The position numbers and the translations under genes were made by a program. Positions 8,933-17,339 of a DNA stretch of 64,000 nt are shown here, piece by piece. Source of the stretch: Solirubrobacter sp035555675. GTDB taxonomy: Bacteria; Actinomycetota; Thermoleophilia; Solirubrobacterales; Solirubrobacteraceae. Where the stretch lies: assembly GCA_035555675.1 (NCBI GenBank), contig DATMGH010000184.1:29739-93738 (forward strand), written 5' to 3'. Position 1 is the first letter of the stretch. Each line of letters begins with the position of its first letter. Under the pieces are notes generated by a model, which was given only the letters and a program-made list of their open reading frames with translations, did no database searches and was not told the origin of the DNA.

Positions 8933-9927
8933 GGGGCAGGCGCCGCCTTCAGCTGGGGCATCACCTCGGCGGCGAACAGCTCGATCAGCTCCATGCTCGC
9001 CGCGTGGTCGAGCCCGAGCAGCGGCGGCTGGATCACGAGGCGCGAGACCGGGACGTCGGGGCGGCGGGCGAGGAACTCGCCGAGGCGCTCGGTCACCTCG
9101 GCCGGGCTGCCGAAGATCGCCACCTCCTCGATCGGGCGGGTGAACGCGGTGTCGCCCGCCGAGGCGAACCAGCGGTCGTACGTCCCGAGCACGTACTCGG
9201 CGAACGGGCGTCCGATCCGCCTGGCCTCCTGGCTCGTGCGGGCGACCCAGACGTAGCGCATCGGCAGGTAGTCGAAGTCCGCCGGCGTGCGACCGTACTC
9301 CGCGCACGCCTGCGCGAAGGCCTCCATGTCCCGGCGCGCCGGGCGACCGGCGAGCCCGTGCACGCCGAGCCGCGCGGCTCGCCTGAGCACCGGCAGCGAC
9401 GTCCCGCCCAGATAGATCGGAATCGGGCGCTGGACCGGCTTGGGCGTCACCTCGACGCCTTCGAACGTCCAATGCCGGCCGCGGTGGCGGATCGGCCCGT
9501 CCCGCCAGGCCTCGAGCATCACCTCCACGCCCTCGCCGTGCAACCCGCCGCGCTGCCGCCGCTCGACGCCGAGCCCCGCGAACTCCTCCGGGCGGTACCC
9601 GACGCCGATGCCCAGGTCCAGCCGCCCGCCCGAGAGCACGTCCGTCACCGCCGCGTCCTCGGCCAGCCGCAGCGGATGATGCAGCGGCCCGAGCATCACG
9701 TAGGGCCCGATCCGCATCCGGGTCGTGCGTGCCGCGACCGCGGCCAGCGCGGGCATCACCGACGGCAGGTAGTCGTCTCCCGAGAAGTGATGCTCGGTCA
9801 GCCACGCGTCGTCGTAGCCGAGCGCCTCCGCCGCGACGATCTCCTCGAGCGTGTCGCGATAGACCTCCGGCAACGGGCGCCGCCAGGGCGCCGGGTTGCG
9901 CAACGGCCACAGCAGTCCGAACCGCAT
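8929..9927 (-). CDS. LLM class flavin-dependent oxidoreductase (A)
   Basis: A 332-residue luciferase-like monooxygenase (TIM barrel). I start it at the ATG of MRFGLLWPLRNP because GAGGAG lies just upstream. Family features visible: WLTEHHF, RIGPYVMLGPLHHP, VLSGGRLDLGIGVGYRPEEF and RPIPIYLGGTS. It would use reduced FMN or F420 to oxygenate or oxidise a substrate. It is a close paralogue of the protein encoded at 31541-32578, and both are divergent from an acyl-CoA dehydrogenase gene with a shared palindrome between them. Confidence 0.9.
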   Translation of the reverse strand: MRFGLLWPLRNPAPWRRPLPEVYRDTLEEIVAAEALGYDDAWLTEHHFSGDDYLPSVMPALAAVAARTTRMRIGPYVMLGPLHHPLRLAEDAAVTDVLSGGRLDLGIGVGYRPEEFAGLGVERRQRGGLHGEGVEVMLEAWRDGPIRHRGRHWTFEGVEVTPKPVQRPIPIYLGGTSLPVLRRAARLGVHGLAGRPARRDMEAFAQACAEYGRTPADFDYLPMRYVWVARTSQEARRIGRPFAEYVLGTYDRWFASAGDTAFTRPIEEVAIFGSPAEVTERLGEFLARRPDVPVSRLVIQPPLLGLDHAASMELIELFAAEVMPQLKAAPAP

Positions 9928-9947
9928 CTCACTCCTCGCCGCGGGGT

Positions 9948-9977
9948 TTGACAGCCTCATCGGCCCTCGTCTAGCCT
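9948..9977 (+). promoter_or_regulatory. Sigma70-like promoter for the acyl-CoA dehydrogenase operon
   Basis: TTGACA at 9948-9953, an 18-bp spacer, and TAGCCT at 9972-9977. The last two bases of the -10 hexamer are the first two of the palindromic operator. The predicted transcript start lies near 9984, giving a short leader before the GTG at 10007. The same layout recurs at four other sites in the window. Confidence 0.65.
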
Positions 9978-9993
9978 ACCAACCGTTCGGACG
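9976..9993. promoter_or_regulatory. Palindromic operator, site 1 (CTACCAACCGTTCGGACG)
   Basis: Matches consensus CTACCAA-N4-TTGGTAG with a perfect left half and a degenerate right half (TCGGACG). It overlaps the -10 element of the promoter driving 10007-13147 and lies between that operon and the divergent LLM gene. Binding would block transcription initiation. Confidence 0.7.
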
Positions 9994-10006
9994 ATTGGAG
10001 AGTCTG

Positions 10007-11212
10007 GTGGAGCAGATCCGCGCGTCGATGCAATGGGAGCTGACAGCCGAAGAAGCGAGCTTCCGCGATGAGGTCTCCGCCTGGCTCGAAGCCGAGCTGC
10101 GCCAGCCGTACCTGGCCGGGCTGGCCGAGCGCTCGGCGACCGAGTTCTTCGGCATCGAGCCGGAGTTCTCGCGCCGCCTGGGTCAAGCCGGCTACCTCGG
10201 CATCACCACCCCGCGCGACCACGGCGGCGCCGGCCGCTCGCACGTCGAGCAGGCGCTGCTGCAGAACGAGATCGCCTACCATCGCGCCCCGATCCTCGGG
10301 CATTTCGTCGCCGAACGCGAGGTTCTGCCGGCGCTGCTGCGCTTCGGCACCGACGAGCAGCGCGCGCGGATCGTCCCGGACCTGCTGGCCGGCGAGATCC
10401 TGTGCGCGCAGGGCTTCACCGAGCCGGGCACCGGCTCCGACCTGGCCGCCGTCGCCACGACGGCCACGCCGGTCGACGGCGGCTTCGTGATCAGCGGGAC
10501 CAAGTGGCTCAACAGCGTCGCCCAGGTCGCGCGCTACCTCTGGGTGATCGCCCGCACCGACGCGACGTCGCGCCACCGCGGCCTGAGCATGTTCCTGATC
10601 CCGATCGACGCGCCGGGCATCCGCGTGGAGCCGCTGCCCGAGATGACCGGCATCCACCGCCTCAACCGCATCGTCTTCGAGGACGTCGAGATCGACGGCG
10701 AGTGCCTGGTCGGCGACCTCAACGCGGGCTGGACGATCGCCATGGACACGGTCGCCCGGGAACGCGCCGGATCGGCGCGACCGGGCTGGATGCGGCGGAT
10801 GCTGCGCGAGCTGGCCGCGTACGTCCCGCCGGGCGGCGACGCGCCGCTGGCGCAGGATCCCGAGGCGGTGCCGGTGCTCGCCGAGCTCTCGGCGAAGGTC
10901 GCGGCCTGCGAGGCGCTCTGGCACCGCTACTCCTGGGAGAGCGACCGCGGGGTGCACGTCCCCGAGCTGGCCGGGACGACGTTGAAGGTCTATGCGGACG
11001 ACGTCGAGGCCGACATCGCGGACGCGGGCGCCGAGCTGCTCGGCCGCCTCGGCGTGCTGGACATCGACGACGCCGCGCCGCTCGGCGGCCGGATCGCGCG
11101 CCTGCACTTGGCCGCGCCCGGCTTCCACCTCGGCGGCGGGACGTCGGAGATCCTCAAGACGGTGATGGCCACGCGCGGCCTCGGCCTCGCGCGCGAAGGG
11201 AGGAACGGATGA
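10007..11212 (+). CDS. Acyl-CoA dehydrogenase (large subunit type)
   Basis: A 401-residue FAD-dependent acyl-CoA dehydrogenase. GTG 10007 is chosen because GGAGAG precedes it and it lies just downstream of the mapped promoter; ATG 10028 is an alternative. Visible: FTEPGTGSDLAA flavin/substrate loop and VISGTKWLNS in the middle beta domain. The C-terminus reads HLGGGTSEILKTVMATRGLG, where the usual YEG glutamate is absent. Such sequences in actinobacteria (FadE28/IpdE1-like) often work as a heterotetramer with a shorter partner; here the next gene, overlapping by 4 bp, is such a partner. Confidence 0.9.
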   Translation: MEQIRASMQWELTAEEASFRDEVSAWLEAELRQPYLAGLAERSATEFFGIEPEFSRRLGQAGYLGITTPRDHGGAGRSHVEQALLQNEIAYHRAPILGHFVAEREVLPALLRFGTDEQRARIVPDLLAGEILCAQGFTEPGTGSDLAAVATTATPVDGGFVISGTKWLNSVAQVARYLWVIARTDATSRHRGLSMFLIPIDAPGIRVEPLPEMTGIHRLNRIVFEDVEIDGECLVGDLNAGWTIAMDTVARERAGSARPGWMRRMLRELAAYVPPGGDAPLAQDPEAVPVLAELSAKVAACEALWHRYSWESDRGVHVPELAGTTLKVYADDVEADIADAGAELLGRLGVLDIDDAAPLGGRIARLHLAAPGFHLGGGTSEILKTVMATRGLGLAREGRNG

Positions 11213-12144
11213 CCGTCACGGACACCGAGCTGTCGGTCGCCCCGCCGCCCGCGCCCGCGCTGACGCCGGCGAGCGCGATCGCGCGGGCCGGCGCGCCACG
11301 GTTCGACGACCTGCGAGCGCTGTGCGCCTCGGCGCGCTCGTTCGGCGCCGACGGCGCGGCCAACCGCCTCGTCCCGCACGTCGTGCTGCCGGCGCTGCTC
11401 GGCGGCGCGCCCCCCGGTGTGGTCACGACCGCGCTGGGCGAGGCCGGCGAGGACTTCGACCTCGACGCGGTGACGTGCGCGTTCGACGGGCGCACCCTGA
11501 CCGGACGCAAGCCGCTGGTCAGCGGCGCCCTGGAGAGCGAGTCCGCCCTGGTGGCGGCGCGCACGGACGACGGCGTCGTGCTCGTGCTGGTGCGCTTCGA
11601 CGCCGCGGGCGTGCAGCGCCGCCCGCTCCGGACGCTGGGCCGGCTCGGGGACGCCGACGTGCGCTTCGACCACGCGGCGGTCGACGTCGTGGTCGACGCC
11701 GCGACGGTCGCGGCGCGCACGGAGCGCGCGTTCGCCGTGGCGACGCTGGTCCAGGCCGCCGAGGGCGCCGGGATCCTGCACCAGCTGCTCGAGTATTCGC
11801 TCGCCCAGGGCCACGAGCGGTACGCGTTCGGGCGTCCCGTCGGCTCGTTCATGGCGTTTCAGCACATGTGCGCGGAGATCGCGATGGAGCGCGAGCTCGC
11901 CGACACCGCGGTCGACCGCGCGGCGGTGGCGGGCACGGCGCTCGCCACCGCGCAAGCGCGCCTGTTCGTCGGCGGCGCGGCGGTGCGCGCCGCGCGCACG
12001 GGCGTCCAGCTGCAGGGCGGGAAGGGGTTCCTGGACGACAGCCCGGTGGCGCGCCTGTACCGGCAGGCGAAGGAGTCGCAGCTGCGCTGGGGCGCGCCGC
12101 GCCTGCACCAGCGACGGCTCGCGGCCGACCTGCTGGAGGGATGA
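11209..12144 (+). CDS. Shortened acyl-CoA dehydrogenase family protein (putative partner subunit)
   Basis: A 311-residue protein, about 70-90 residues shorter than a complete acyl-CoA dehydrogenase. The N-terminal helical domain is reduced, and the usual FTEP/WITNA flavin motifs are missing. The C-terminal helical domain is recognisable from YAFGRPVGSFMAFQHMCAE and QLQGGKGFLDDSP. It starts at an ATG overlapping the previous stop. Such incomplete paralogues act as the second subunit in alpha2beta2 dehydrogenases of steroid catabolism; that role here is inferred from adjacency. Confidence 0.85.
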   Translation: MTVTDTELSVAPPPAPALTPASAIARAGAPRFDDLRALCASARSFGADGAANRLVPHVVLPALLGGAPPGVVTTALGEAGEDFDLDAVTCAFDGRTLTGRKPLVSGALESESALVAARTDDGVVLVLVRFDAAGVQRRPLRTLGRLGDADVRFDHAAVDVVVDAATVAARTERAFAVATLVQAAEGAGILHQLLEYSLAQGHERYAFGRPVGSFMAFQHMCAEIAMERELADTAVDRAAVAGTALATAQARLFVGGAAVRAARTGVQLQGGKGFLDDSPVARLYRQAKESQLRWGAPRLHQRRLAADLLEG

Positions 12145-12148
12145 CGCG

Positions 12149-12436
12149 TTGGCGACCTACGTGCTCGCCCAGCTCGAGGTGCACGACCGCGACGCGCTGC
12201 GCCGCTACGTGAAGGCGGCGGCGCCGACCGTCGCCGAGCACGGCGGCACGGGGCTGTTCGTCGACGACGCTCCCGAGGTGCTCGAGGGCACGTGGGACGG
12301 CCCGCGGACGATCGCCCTGCGCTTCGAGACTCGCGAGGCCGCGGAGCGCTGGTACCGCTCCGCGGGCTACCAGGCGGCGATCGCGCTGCGCCGGGCGTGC
12401 GCGCGCACGAACCTCGTCTTCGTCGAAGGCGTGTAG
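12149..12436 (+). CDS. DUF1330-like small protein
   Basis: A 95-residue protein beginning at TTG, 4 bp after the previous stop. The pattern (TYVLAQLEVHDRDALRRYVK, later LRFETREAAERWYRSAGYQA) matches the DUF1330 dimeric alpha/beta-barrel family. Its function is unknown; similar proteins accompany catabolic gene sets. It sits inside the dehydrogenase-hydratase operon. Confidence 0.75.
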   Translation: MATYVLAQLEVHDRDALRRYVKAAAPTVAEHGGTGLFVDDAPEVLEGTWDGPRTIALRFETREAAERWYRSAGYQAAIALRRACARTNLVFVEGV

Positions 12437-13147
12437 ATGCTCGGCTGCGTCGTGGACGGCGGGGTCGCGCGCGTCACGCTCGACCGGCCCGAGGTCCTCA
12501 ACGCGCTCTCGGAGGAGCTGCTCTCCCGCCTCGCGGCGCGGATGGCCGTGCTCGCCGGCGACGACGGCGTGCGCGCGATCGTCATCGGCGGCGCCGGCCG
12601 CGCCTTCTCGGCCGGCGCCGACGTGGCCGACTTCGAGCGGCTCGACTCCGCCGCCGCCCGCCGCCGCTACATCGAGCACTCGCTGCACTGCCTCGACGTC
12701 GTCGCCGGGTCCCCGAAGCCGACGATCGCGTTCGTCGACGGCCTCGCGCTCGGCGGCGGCTGCGAGCTCGCGCTCGCCTGCGACATCGTCGTCGCCTCCG
12801 AGCGAGCCTCGTTCGGCCTCCCGGAAGCGCGCCTGGGCGTCCTGCCGACCTACGCGCTCACGCACGGCCGCTCGCGCCTGTCCCCCGGCACGCTCGCCTA
12901 CCTGAGCTTCAGCGCCCGCCGGATCGACGCCGCCGAAGCCCTGCGTCTCGGCGTCGCCGACCTGCTCGGCGACGCCGGCGAGCTCGCGCGCGAGATCGCC
13001 GCCAACGCGCCGCTCGCCGTCCGGCTGGCCAAGCGCCTCCTCCGCGACGGCGGCGGGCTCGCCGCGGCGGCGGACGCCTCGGTCGCGGCCCTGAGCTCGC
13101 CGGACCACGCCGAGCGCGTGGCCCGGTTCCGCTCAGCCCGATCGTGA
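12437..13147 (+). CDS. Enoyl-CoA hydratase/isomerase family protein
   Basis: A 236-residue crotonase starting directly after the DUF1330 stop. Both oxyanion-hole regions are present: GRAFSAGADVADF (about residue 55) and DGLALGGGCELALACDIV (about residue 100). PEARLGVLP follows, where hydratases carry a catalytic Glu (E of PEA). It is somewhat shorter than the usual 255-265 residues, mostly at the C-terminus. Likely hydrates the enoyl-CoA made by the dehydrogenase pair upstream. Its 3' end overlaps the convergent oxidoreductase gene by 15 bp. Confidence 0.88.
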   Translation: MLGCVVDGGVARVTLDRPEVLNALSEELLSRLAARMAVLAGDDGVRAIVIGGAGRAFSAGADVADFERLDSAAARRRYIEHSLHCLDVVAGSPKPTIAFVDGLALGGGCELALACDIVVASERASFGLPEARLGVLPTYALTHGRSRLSPGTLAYLSFSARRIDAAEALRLGVADLLGDAGELAREIAANAPLAVRLAKRLLRDGGGLAAAADASVAALSSPDHAERVARFRSARS

Positions 13148-14116
13148 CGGGAGCTCGACCACGGCCTTGCCGGCGATCTCACCGCGCGCGAGCCGGTGGA
13201 GCGCGCTCGGCAGCTCCTCGAAGCGGTGGCGCGCGGCGATCCGCGGCCGCACCACGCCGTCCGCGAACATGCGGTCCAGCGACGTCGCCGCGCTGTCGAT
13301 CAACGTCGGATCGACGTCGAGGAACGCACCCCACGCGACGCCGACGGCGGAGGCGTTGCGCAGCAGCAGCCGGTTGACCTTGAGGTTGGGGATCTGGCCG
13401 GCGACGAAGCCGACCACGAGGATGCGCCCCTCCGGCGCCAGGGTCCGCACGGCCTCGTCGAACAGCCAGTCCCCGAGCGGGTCGAGGACGACGTCGATCC
13501 CGGCGCCGGCGGTCAGCTCCCGCACCCGCGCCGCGAACCCGCGCTCGAGCACGACGACGTCGTCGGCGCCGGCCGCCCGCGCGGTCGCCGCCTGCGCCTC
13601 GTTGGCCACGCCGGCGAGCACGGTCGCGCCCAGGCCCTTGCCGACCTGGACGCCCGCCGTGCCGATGCCGCCCGCGGCGCCGAGCACGAGCAGCCGCTCC
13701 CCGCGCGCGAGGCCGCCGCGGCGCGCGAGGCCGAAGTGGACCGTGTGGTAGTTGACGATCATCGCCGCCGCCGTACCGAGGTCCTGCCCGTCGGGAACGG
13801 CCACCAGACCGCTCGGCGGCACCGCCACGGTCTCCGCGTAGCCGCCCTGCCAGACGAACGCGGCGACGCGGTCGCCCGCCCGCCAGCGCGAGCCGTCCGG
13901 CGCCGCTCGCACCACGCCGGCGATCTCGCAGCCGGGCACGAACGGCAGCTCGGGCCGGTGCTGGTGCAGGCCCTGGGTGGTGAGCAGGTCGGGAAAGTTG
14001 ACGCCGATCGCCTGCACGTCGACGAGCACGTCCCGGTCCGACGGCGCCGGCTCCGGCAGCTCGACGAGCCGAAGTGCGTCCGGGCCTCCGTGATCCGTGA
14101 GCTGAAACGCGCGCAT
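13133..14116 (-). CDS. NADPH:quinone oxidoreductase/zinc-independent MDR family protein
   Basis: A 327-residue medium-chain reductase starting at the ATG of MRAFQLTDHGGPDALRL. A GroES-like N-terminal domain (ASP-rich GVNFPDLLTTQG, PGCEIAGVV) leads to the Rossmann nucleotide site LGAAGGIGTAGVQVGKGLG near residue 155. No structural-zinc cysteine cluster is seen, as in quinone oxidoreductases and enoyl reductases of this branch. It follows the MaoC gene by 10 bp on the same strand; an operator copy lies just upstream, inside the MaoC gene. Probably reduces an enone or enoyl intermediate. Confidence 0.88.
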   Translation of the reverse strand: MRAFQLTDHGGPDALRLVELPEPAPSDRDVLVDVQAIGVNFPDLLTTQGLHQHRPELPFVPGCEIAGVVRAAPDGSRWRAGDRVAAFVWQGGYAETVAVPPSGLVAVPDGQDLGTAAAMIVNYHTVHFGLARRGGLARGERLLVLGAAGGIGTAGVQVGKGLGATVLAGVANEAQAATARAAGADDVVVLERGFAARVRELTAGAGIDVVLDPLGDWLFDEAVRTLAPEGRILVVGFVAGQIPNLKVNRLLLRNASAVGVAWGAFLDVDPTLIDSAATSLDRMFADGVVRPRIAARHRFEELPSALHRLARGEIAGKAVVELPSRSG

Positions 14117-14126
14117 CGGGCGCACT

Positions 14127-14981
14127 TTACCTACCAAACGCTTGGTAGACAAACCCGTGCGACAGCACCGGAGCCGAGCGTTCGACGACGCTGGCCGCGA
14201 CGGCGATGCCGTCACGCTGCCGCCACAGCTCGATGGCCAGCGTCTCGCCGGGGAAGACCGGCCCGCAGAACCGCGCGCGAAAGCCGGTGACGCGCGCGGC
14301 GTCACCCCCCAGCAGCACGTCGACGACCGCCTTGAAGACGATGCCGTACGTGCACAGTCCGTGCAGGATCGGGCGCGGGAAGCCCGCCGCCTGCGCGACC
14401 TCCGGATCGACGTGGAGCGGGTTCCAGTCGCCGGACAGCCGGAACAGCAGCGCCTGCTGCGGCAGCGTCGTGCGCCGGACGCGATGCTCCGGCGGCGCGA
14501 GCGGCGGCGCCGGAGCGCGGCCGCCCTGGGGGCCGCCGAACCCGCCCGCCCCGCGGACGAACACGCCGAACCGGTTCACGCAGAACGTCGCGCCCGTACG
14601 CACATCGCGCGTGGTGGCGTCGATCACCACCAGCGCACCGCTCCCCTTGTCGAGCACGTCGGCGACCGCGACGTCCGTGCGGCTCGCCGCCGCCGCCGGG
14701 AGCGGCGCCGAGACGATCAGCTCGTGCTCGGCGTGGAGCATCGTCGTCGGGCTGAACCCGAGCTCCGGCGCGTACAGGAACGCCATCATCGCCTCGAACG
14801 CCGGCACGACCGAGAACGTCGGCAGCACCCGCAGCCGCGGCTCGTACGTGTAGGCCAGCTCCCCGGGGTCGATCGGACTCGAGCCGGCGCCGAGACCCAG
14901 GTGGTAGAGGATCACGTCCCTGGGCTCCCACGCGAGCTCGCGCTGCACCGTGTACGAGCGCACGGCCTCCAGATCGAGCAT
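14127..14981 (-). CDS. MaoC family double hot-dog dehydratase (enoyl-CoA hydratase 2 type)
   Basis: A 284-residue protein with two hot-dog folds, resembling the hydratase domain of eukaryotic multifunctional enzyme 2. The C-terminal half carries the hydratase-2 motif LSGDWNPLHVDPEVA (Asp and His catalytic) and the FPRPILHGLCTYG segment. The N-terminal half has LPTFSVVPAFEAMM. It adds water to 2-enoyl-CoA to give (R)-3-hydroxyacyl-CoA. The last codons (VYQAFGR) are written over an operator palindrome controlling the next gene. Another palindrome sits 10 bp upstream of its start. Confidence 0.9.
   Translation of the reverse strand: MLDLEAVRSYTVQRELAWEPRDVILYHLGLGAGSSPIDPGELAYTYEPRLRVLPTFSVVPAFEAMMAFLYAPELGFSPTTMLHAEHELIVSAPLPAAAASRTDVAVADVLDKGSGALVVIDATTRDVRTGATFCVNRFGVFVRGAGGFGGPQGGRAPAPPLAPPEHRVRRTTLPQQALLFRLSGDWNPLHVDPEVAQAAGFPRPILHGLCTYGIVFKAVVDVLLGGDAARVTGFRARFCGPVFPGETLAIELWRQRDGIAVAASVVERSAPVLSHGFVYQAFGR
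14131..14148. promoter_or_regulatory. Palindromic operator, site 2 (perfect CTACCAAACGCTTGGTAG)
   Basis: Both 7-bp arms are perfect. It lies wholly inside the 3' end of the MaoC gene and 15 bp upstream of the oxidoreductase start at 14116. No clear -35 hexamer is seen on the minus strand, so it may add a second control point within the operon. Confidence 0.7.
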
Positions 14982-14990
14982 CGAGCAAAC

Positions 14991-15008
14991 CTACCAACCG
15001 TTTGGTCT
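14991..15008. promoter_or_regulatory. Palindromic operator, site 3 (CTACCAACCGTTTGGTCT)
   Basis: Left arm perfect, right arm TTGGTCT. It is 9 bp upstream of the MaoC start (14981, minus strand), within its likely transcript start region. It forms a divergent pair with site 4, 48 bp away. Confidence 0.7.
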
Positions 15009-15028
15009 AGCGGGTAGCCCACGGGCGT

Positions 15029-15058
15029 TTGACAACGCCGCGAGGGAGCCGCTAGCCT
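15029..15058 (+). promoter_or_regulatory. Sigma70-like promoter for the hydratase/CoA-transferase operon
   Basis: TTGACA at 15029-15034, 18-bp spacer, TAGCCT at 15053-15058. The -10 overlaps operator site 4 exactly as at 9948-9977. The predicted start near 15065 leaves about 30 nt of leader containing AGGAGAAGG before the ATG at 15098. Confidence 0.68.
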
Positions 15059-15074
15059 ACCAACCGTTTGGTTT
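15057..15074. promoter_or_regulatory. Palindromic operator, site 4 (CTACCAACCGTTTGGTTT)
   Basis: Consensus CTACCAA-N4-TTGGTAG with two mismatches in the last positions. It overlaps the -10 element and predicted start of the promoter for 15098-17491. Confidence 0.72.
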
Positions 15075-15097
15075 GATGCGTCGAGGAGAAGGCGGGC

Positions 15098-16009
15098 ATG
15101 ACAAAGCGCGTTCTAGGCACGAACTACGAGCTGGAGAAGCCGATCGAGGACACGGTCCTGGTCGAGTACGAGGTCGAGCCGCACATCGCTCGCGTGACCC
15201 TCAACCGGCCCGAGAAGCACAACGCGCTCTTTCCCCCGGAGGGCTTCCAGGAGGTCGAGAAGCGGCTGCGCGAGCTGGCCGACCGCGACGACGTGAAGGT
15301 GATCATCCTGCGCGGCGCCGGACCGTCGTTCTGCTCCGGCGACGACCTCAACCGCACCCCGTTCGAAGCCTTCGGCGGCGTGCCCGGCGAGAAGCTCCCG
15401 CAGTCCAAGCGCGTGATCGGCATCAAGCAGACCACGAGCCTCTTCCCGGCGATGGTCGAGCTGCTCAAGCCGGTGATCGTGCAGGCCCACGGGACGCTCC
15501 TGGGCGCGGGCTTCCAGATGGCCCTGTGCGCCGATCTCGTGGTCGCGGCCGAGTCCGCCCGCTTCTCGCGCGCCGAGCAGCGCATCGGCTTCGGCGGCCA
15601 GGATCCGTTCACGAACCTGCTGGCCGTGCTGACGTTCGGGCCCAAGCGCGCCCGCGAGCTGCTGCTCACCGGCACCGCCTACGACGCCGCGACGATGCAC
15701 GACTGGGGGCTCGTCAACGAGGTCGTGCCGGACGCCGAGCTCGAAGAGGCGACGCTGCGCTGGGCCCGCGGCATCGCCGCGCACGCCACCGACGGGCTCG
15801 TGATCGGGCGGATGTTCCACCAGATCACGCTCTCCCAGCTCGGCTTCCACCAGAACTACCTGACGAGCCTGCTCTCGCACCCGCTGTTCACCAACCTCGT
15901 CTGGCGCCAGGACGAGTGGAACTTCCTGCGCGAGCGCGACAAGGCGTCGGCGACGAGCGAGGCGTTCTCGCAGCGTGAGGAGCGCTGGGCCGACATCGCC
16001 GGCTTCTAG
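15098..16009 (+). CDS. Enoyl-CoA hydratase/isomerase family protein
   Basis: A 303-residue crotonase with an N-terminal extension of about 35 residues before VEPHIARVTLNRPEKHNAL. Oxyanion-hole segments are GAGPSFCSGDDLNR and HGTLLGAGFQMALCADLV; a Glu is present in SRAEQRIGFGG. The C-terminal region (RMFHQITLSQLGFHQNYLTS) is longer than in standard hydratases and may reach into a neighbouring subunit. It heads an operon with a CoA-transferase and a small four-cysteine protein. Confidence 0.9.
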   Translation: MTKRVLGTNYELEKPIEDTVLVEYEVEPHIARVTLNRPEKHNALFPPEGFQEVEKRLRELADRDDVKVIILRGAGPSFCSGDDLNRTPFEAFGGVPGEKLPQSKRVIGIKQTTSLFPAMVELLKPVIVQAHGTLLGAGFQMALCADLVVAAESARFSRAEQRIGFGGQDPFTNLLAVLTFGPKRARELLLTGTAYDAATMHDWGLVNEVVPDAELEEATLRWARGIAAHATDGLVIGRMFHQITLSQLGFHQNYLTSLLSHPLFTNLVWRQDEWNFLRERDKASATSEAFSQREERWADIAGF

Positions 16010-16013
16010 CGCC

Positions 16014-17339
16014 ATGGGCGACTGGCGCGACCACTACGCGGAACGGCACCGCGAGACCGACGAGGTCGCCGACATGGTCTCCGACGGAGACCATGTGATC
16101 CTGTCGGTCCGCGAGCCGTTCGGGCTCTGCCTCGCGCTCGCCGCGCGCGCAGACGAGCTGCGCGACGTCCACCTGTTCACGCTCGCCCCGTCGTACGACT
16201 TCGGCTGGTACGAGGAGGGCTTCCAGGACAACTTCGACATCACGATCGGCTACCCGACGGCGATCGCCGCCGAGGCGATCGCGGCCGACCGGCTCGACAT
16301 CTACCCCGGCGCGCTCTCCCCCTCGCTGGCCCCGCTGGGCTACGTGACCGGCGAGATCCCGACCGACTTCTACTTCGTCGAGGTCTCGCCGCCCGACGAG
16401 CACGGCTACTGCTCGTTCGGCGTCGCGCTCTGGGACAAGCGCCAGATGGCCAAGGTCGCCAAGACCGTCGTCGCCGAAGTCACCGAGAACCTCATCCGCA
16501 CGCACGGCGAGAACTACATCCACGTCTCGGAGATCGACTACTTCGTCGATCACGTGCCGACCGGGCGCACGCCCGGCCAGTCCGGGACGCTCGCCGGGCG
16601 CCCGGTCAAGGCGCCGGAGCCGTACCTGGCCGACATCGCCGAGCACGTGGGGCGCTACGTCGAGGACGGCGCGACGCTGCAGATCGGCGTCGGCCGCACG
16701 ACCGAGGCCCTCGTGAAGCTGGGGATGCTCGACGACCGCCGGGACCTCGGGTTTCACTCCGAGCTGACCGTGCCCGGGATCATCTCGCTGGTGCGCCGGG
16801 GCGTGATCAACGGATCGCGCAAGCGCACCTACCCCGGCAAGGTGGTGGCGACGAGCGTCGGCGGCGGCTCGCTGGAGGAGATCCAGTGGGCCGACGGCAA
16901 CCCGCTGTTCGAGCTGCTCGAGGCGCCGAAGATCATGGACGTGCGCGTGATCGCCCAGGAGGAGCGCTTCGTGGCGATCAACAACGTGCTCTCGGTCGAC
17001 CTGACCGGGCAGGTCGCGGCCGAGAGCCTCGGCTCGCGGCTCGTCGGCCAGGCCGGCGGCCAGCTGATCTTCGTCGTGGCCAGCTGGCACGTCCCGCGCG
17101 GGCACTCGATCCAGGTGCTCCCGTCGACGGCCGTGGGCGGCACGCAGTCGCGGATCGTCCCCCGGCATCCCGAGGGCACGGTCGTCACGACGCCGCGCAA
17201 CATCGTCGACAAGATCGTCACCGAGTACGGTGTGGCCGAGCTGAAGGGCAGGACGCTGCGCCAGCGCGCCGAGGCCCTGATCGCCATCGCCCACCCGGAT
17301 CACCGCGACGCGCTGCGGGCCAGCGCCCAGTACCTATGA
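16014..17339 (+). CDS. Acetyl-CoA hydrolase/4-hydroxybutyrate CoA-transferase family protein
   Basis: A 441-residue family I CoA-transferase. ATG 16014 is used because the longer frame extends back into the hydratase gene. Halves typical of the acetyl-CoA hydrolase/transferase family are visible. The active-site glutamate is expected at Glu250 in LGFHSELTVPG, and the C-terminal half contains GGTQSRIVPRHPEG and GVAELKGRTLRQRAEALI. It would exchange CoA between an acyl-CoA and a carboxylic acid, activating substrate or recycling CoA. It overlaps the next start by 4 bp (ATGA). Confidence 0.9.
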   Translation: MGDWRDHYAERHRETDEVADMVSDGDHVILSVREPFGLCLALAARADELRDVHLFTLAPSYDFGWYEEGFQDNFDITIGYPTAIAAEAIAADRLDIYPGALSPSLAPLGYVTGEIPTDFYFVEVSPPDEHGYCSFGVALWDKRQMAKVAKTVVAEVTENLIRTHGENYIHVSEIDYFVDHVPTGRTPGQSGTLAGRPVKAPEPYLADIAEHVGRYVEDGATLQIGVGRTTEALVKLGMLDDRRDLGFHSELTVPGIISLVRRGVINGSRKRTYPGKVVATSVGGGSLEEIQWADGNPLFELLEAPKIMDVRVIAQEERFVAINNVLSVDLTGQVAAESLGSRLVGQAGGQLIFVVASWHVPRGHSIQVLPSTAVGGTQSRIVPRHPEGTVVTTPRNIVDKIVTEYGVAELKGRTLRQRAEALIAIAHPDHRDALRASAQYL

